DNA of 7,306 bases. Origin: Thermoflexales bacterium (GTDB lineage Bacteria > Chloroflexota > Anaerolineae > Fen-1058). The stretch is taken from positions 1 to 7,306 of the forward strand of contig JAUQXD010000178.1 of the NCBI GenBank assembly GCA_030834835.1, read 5' to 3'. Below the pieces are notes generated by a model. That model had not been told where the DNA came from. It ran no database searches and worked only from the letters and a program-made list of their open reading frames with translations. This document shows, one piece after another, positions 4,709 to 7,306 of the stretch. Positions within the stretch are counted from its first letter, which is position 1; the number at the start of each line of letters is the position of its first letter. The position numbers and the translations under genes were made by a program.

Positions 4709-7282
4709 TCACTTCCCGCCGGCGGCGGGCACTACTTGCCAGTGCGGCTGACCCGCGCCACGCGTGGGCTTATCGGTATGTCGAATCGAGGGCTTAAAGC
4801 GCTTGAGCAGCAGGGTGTTCAGTGTGACCGTGATCGAACTGATTGCCATCATCAGGCCGGCCAGTTCAGGGCTGATGACGATCGACACGAACGGGTAGAA
4901 CAGTCCGGCCGCCAGCGGAATGCCCAACGCGTTATACACGAAGGCCCAGAACAGGTTCTGCTTCACCTTGCGCATCGTCGCCTTCGCCACTTCTAGCGCG
5001 ACAACCACATCGCGGATGTCGTCCTTGATCAGGATCACATCGCCGGTTTCCTTCGCAACATCCGTGCCTGATCCGATCGCCATGCCGACCTCGGCCTGCG
5101 CCAGCGCGGGCGCGTCATTCACGCCATCGCCCACCATCGCGACTTTCTTGCCGGACGCCTGCAACTTCTTCACCTCAGCCGCTTTGTCCTGCGGGAGCAC
5201 TTCGGCCAACACGCGAGCAATCCCGACTTGCCGCGCGATGGCTTCTGCCGTGCGGCGATTGTCACCGGTGATCATCACCGTCTCCAACCCAAGTTGGTGC
5301 AAGCGTTGAATCGCTTCCGCCGAGAACTCTTTTAATGTATCGGCCACGGCGATGAGGCCCGTCGGTTCGTCATCGACCGCCACGAACATGACCGTCTTGC
5401 CGTCGCTCTCCAGTTGTTCGGCCTGCGGCATCAACTGGCCGAAGTCGACGCTGCGTTCGCGCATCAACTTGCGATTGCCCAACAACACCGCGTGACCTTC
5501 GACCTGGGCCTCCACGCCGTGACCGGGAATCGAGTTGAACGAAGTGGCCTCAACCAGCGTTAGTCCCCTGGTTTCCGCTCCGCGCACGATCGATTCGCCC
5601 AACGGATGCTCGCTGTTCTTCTCGGCAATCGCGGCCAGGCGCAGCACATCGGACTGAAATATACCGGCGGCGATCACGTCGGTAACGGATGGCTCGCCTT
5701 TCGTCAGCGTGCCGGTCTTGTCGAACACAATGGTCTGCAACTTGCTGGCGTTCTCGATCGCTTCTGCGCCCTTAAAGAGCACGCCATATTCAGCGGCCTT
5801 GCCCGTGCCCGCCATCATCGCCGAGGGCGTGGCCAGACCTACCGCGCACGGGCACGAGATCACCAGCACGGTGACCGACAGCAACAGCGAGAAGCCAAAC
5901 ACGCCGATCTCACCTAATTTGTAGGGTGAGAAAATGAAACTGGAATTCGGATCGAAGAACTGGTTGTAGCCAAAGAAGAACCAGAACACGAAGACGACGA
6001 CCGCGAGCGCGTGCACGCCGAGAATGAAGTGCCCGGCTACCCAGTCGGCCAGTTTTTGAATAGGCGCTTTGCTGGCCTGGGCGTCTTCGACCAGTTTGAT
6101 GATCTGCGCCAGCGCGGTATCTTTGCCCACTTTCATCGCATTGAACTTGAACGCGCCCGTCTTGTTCAGCGTGCCGCCGATGACGTGGTCGCCCGCTTTC
6201 TTTTCGACCGGCAGGCTTTCGCCGGTCAGCATCGATTCGTCGACGGCCGAGTAGCCGTCAGCCACGACCCCATCGACCGGCACACCTTCGCCCGGTCGAA
6301 CGAGGATCAGATCGCCGACTTCGACTTCTTCGGCGGGAATTTCAACTTCTTGCCCGTGACGAATGACGCGTGCGATCTTCGGTTGGAGTTTCATCAACTT
6401 GCGGATCGCTTCGGACGTGCGGCCGCGTGTCAGGGCTTCGAGCCAGCGCCCCAGCACGATGAAGGCCGTGAGCAGTGCGGCGCTTTCAAAGAACGTTGCG
6501 CCTTCGCCGCCGAACCCGGCCGTGGGAAACACCGTGTTGATCACGGCAATGCCGTACGCGGCCCCAATGCCCGTGGCGTACAAGAGATTCATATCGGTAA
6601 CGCCGTGCTTCAAGCCGCGCCAGGAGTGGACAAAGAACTGTCGTCCAGGGCCGAAGACGATCGGGGTGGTGAGCAACCCGATCACCCACTTGTATGACAA
6701 GAACTCGGGCACGATGGCTTTGAACGGGCCGAGCATATCGTAGAACGTGCCGATCATGACGATCAGCCCGATCGCGCCGGCAATGATCAGATTGCGCCCC
6801 TGTCGTTTGATCTCATCGTCGCGGGCCTGCCGTTCCCGATCGAGCGCGTCAGCGGCCCTTGAAGGTTCGATGGCCTCATAGCCCACCTCACTTACAGCTT
6901 GCTTCATCTGGCCGATCGTGACGACGCCCGGGATAAATGTCACGCGCGCCGTGCCGAGACCCAGGTTGACGACGGCCTCATTCACTCCACGCAGTTCTTT
7001 GAGCGCGGTTCCGACAGGATCGACGCACGAAGCGCACGTCATGCCTTTGATCGTCAACGTCGTCGTATCCGTCGGCACGTCGTAGCCCACGTCCTGGACG
7101 GCGGCCACCAGGCGGTTGATCGGCACGTTGGCATCGCTCAACTGCACGACCGCACGCTCCGTTGCCAGGGTTACGGTCGTCCTGGCAACGCCGGGGACTT
7201 CTTTCAACGCAGTTTCGACATGGCCGACGCACGAGGCGCACGTCATGCCACTAATCGGTAAGGTGATGGAGTGAGTAGTCAT
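4709..7282 (-). CDS. copA: Copper(I)-translocating P1B-type ATPase, CopA
   Basis: This 857-residue ion pump drives Cu(I) out of the cytoplasm using ATP. Two N-terminal heavy-metal-associated domains each carry GMTCASC (12-18 and 80-86). Then come four helices (about 163-183, 197-215, 230-252, 262-281), the actuator-domain TGES (353-356), helices 5 and 6 with the ion-binding CPC (477-479), the phosphorylated Asp521 in DKTGT (521-525), SEHP (557-560) of the nucleotide domain, GDGVNDAP (718-725), and helices 7 and 8. Tyr783-Asn784 and Met812 with Ser815/Ser816 complete the Cu(I) (P1B-1) signature, which separates it from Zn/Cd/Pb pumps. The outer loop between helices 5 and 6 (about 438-458) looks rather long. 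ATG at 7282 has AGGAAG about 10 bases upstream. No CsoR or CueR regulator or CopZ chaperone gene is visible; these could lie beyond the right edge. Confidence 0.97.
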   Translation of the reverse strand: MTTHSITLPISGMTCASCVGHVETALKEVPGVARTTVTLATERAVVQLSDANVPINRLVAAVQDVGYDVPTDTTTLTIKGMTCASCVDPVGTALKELRGVNEAVVNLGLGTARVTFIPGVVTIGQMKQAVSEVGYEAIEPSRAADALDRERQARDDEIKRQGRNLIIAGAIGLIVMIGTFYDMLGPFKAIVPEFLSYKWVIGLLTTPIVFGPGRQFFVHSWRGLKHGVTDMNLLYATGIGAAYGIAVINTVFPTAGFGGEGATFFESAALLTAFIVLGRWLEALTRGRTSEAIRKLMKLQPKIARVIRHGQEVEIPAEEVEVGDLILVRPGEGVPVDGVVADGYSAVDESMLTGESLPVEKKAGDHVIGGTLNKTGAFKFNAMKVGKDTALAQIIKLVEDAQASKAPIQKLADWVAGHFILGVHALAVVVFVFWFFFGYNQFFDPNSSFIFSPYKLGEIGVFGFSLLLSVTVLVISCPCAVGLATPSAMMAGTGKAAEYGVLFKGAEAIENASKLQTIVFDKTGTLTKGEPSVTDVIAAGIFQSDVLRLAAIAEKNSEHPLGESIVRGAETRGLTLVEATSFNSIPGHGVEAQVEGHAVLLGNRKLMRERSVDFGQLMPQAEQLESDGKTVMFVAVDDEPTGLIAVADTLKEFSAEAIQRLHQLGLETVMITGDNRRTAEAIARQVGIARVLAEVLPQDKAAEVKKLQASGKKVAMVGDGVNDAPALAQAEVGMAIGSGTDVAKETGDVILIKDDIRDVVVALEVAKATMRKVKQNLFWAFVYNALGIPLAAGLFYPFVSIVISPELAGLMMAISSITVTLNTLLLKRFKPSIRHTDKPTRGAGQPHWQVVPAAGGK
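7021..7045 (-). repeat. Direct repeat copy in copA, metal-binding domain 2
   Basis: This 25-base segment encodes the GMTCASCV metal-binding loop of the second domain. It differs by one base from 7225-7249, which encodes the same loop in domain 1, 204 bases away. The frame is conserved, as expected from an ancient domain duplication with strong constraint or more recent homogenisation. Recombination between copies would remove one domain without shifting the frame. Confidence 0.7.
7225..7249 (-). repeat. Direct repeat copy in copA, metal-binding domain 1
   Basis: This is the partner of the copy at 7021-7045, 24 of 25 bases identical, encoding the CxxC loop of the first metal-binding domain. 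The match is higher than the protein similarity of the rest of the two domains would suggest. Confidence 0.7.
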
Positions 7283-7290
7283 AGTGATAG

Positions 7291-7298
7291 CACTTCCT
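7291..7298 (-). promoter_or_regulatory. Ribosome binding site of copA
   Basis: On the minus strand CAGGAAGT precedes the copA ATG by about 10 bases. It supports the 7282 start. The window ends before any promoter or copper operator could be judged. Confidence 0.5.
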
Positions 7299-7306
7299 GT
7301 GATGGT

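Noticed and set aside
6011..6697. A 228-codon plus-strand open frame opposite copA.
   Set aside because: It lies wholly within the well-supported copA gene on the other strand, its product has no domain logic, and long antisense frames are common opposite GC-rich genes.

Overview
The window is a dense run of minus-strand genes for metal and redox handling in the cell envelope. It comes from a moderately GC-rich bacterium. A Chloroflexota member is my best guess. It rests on a standalone CuA cupredoxin beside a GWCxxCPxPxPGEW iron-sulfur membrane protein, a PCYCGC lipoprotein, a CcdA and a CopA with two metal-binding domains. This is remembered family context, not a computed placement. No rRNA, tRNA, CRISPR, insertion sequence or plus-strand gene is supported.

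Transcription runs from high to low coordinates, probably as three or four units. Unit A (7282 to 4477) has the Cu(I)-exporting P-type ATPase CopA and a 72-residue two-helix membrane protein; it ends at a GC-rich hairpin (4446-4463). Unit B (4362 to 2498) has a membrane protein with a Cys-Cys-x-His-His motif, a lipoprotein, a small His/Met-rich membrane protein and a class I SAM methyltransferase, tightly packed with overlapping start and stop codons. After an 84-base gap, possibly with its own promoter, comes a CcdA/DsbD-type thiol-electron transporter (2413 to 1637), followed by a second hairpin (1558-1578). Unit C (1493 to the left edge) has a PCYCGC lipoprotein, a membrane-anchored CuA-type cupredoxin and the N-terminal part of a 4Fe-4S membrane protein that runs off the window. 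No gap without a gene reaches 300 bases; the longest is about 143 bases (1494-1636).

A working model, which is inference: CopA pumps Cu(I) out of the cytoplasm. The Cys/His/Met-rich membrane proteins and lipoproteins buffer or pass on the metal. The CcdA-like protein brings reducing power across the membrane to keep extracytoplasmic cysteines reduced. The CuA and Fe-S proteins are either the metallated end products or an electron-transfer or cupric-reductase pair.

The most striking observation is that the CcdA-like protein appears circularly permuted. The helix with the SPC cysteine, normally the first, is at the C-terminus, and an in-frame stop 18 bases upstream of the start rules out a missed N-terminal extension.
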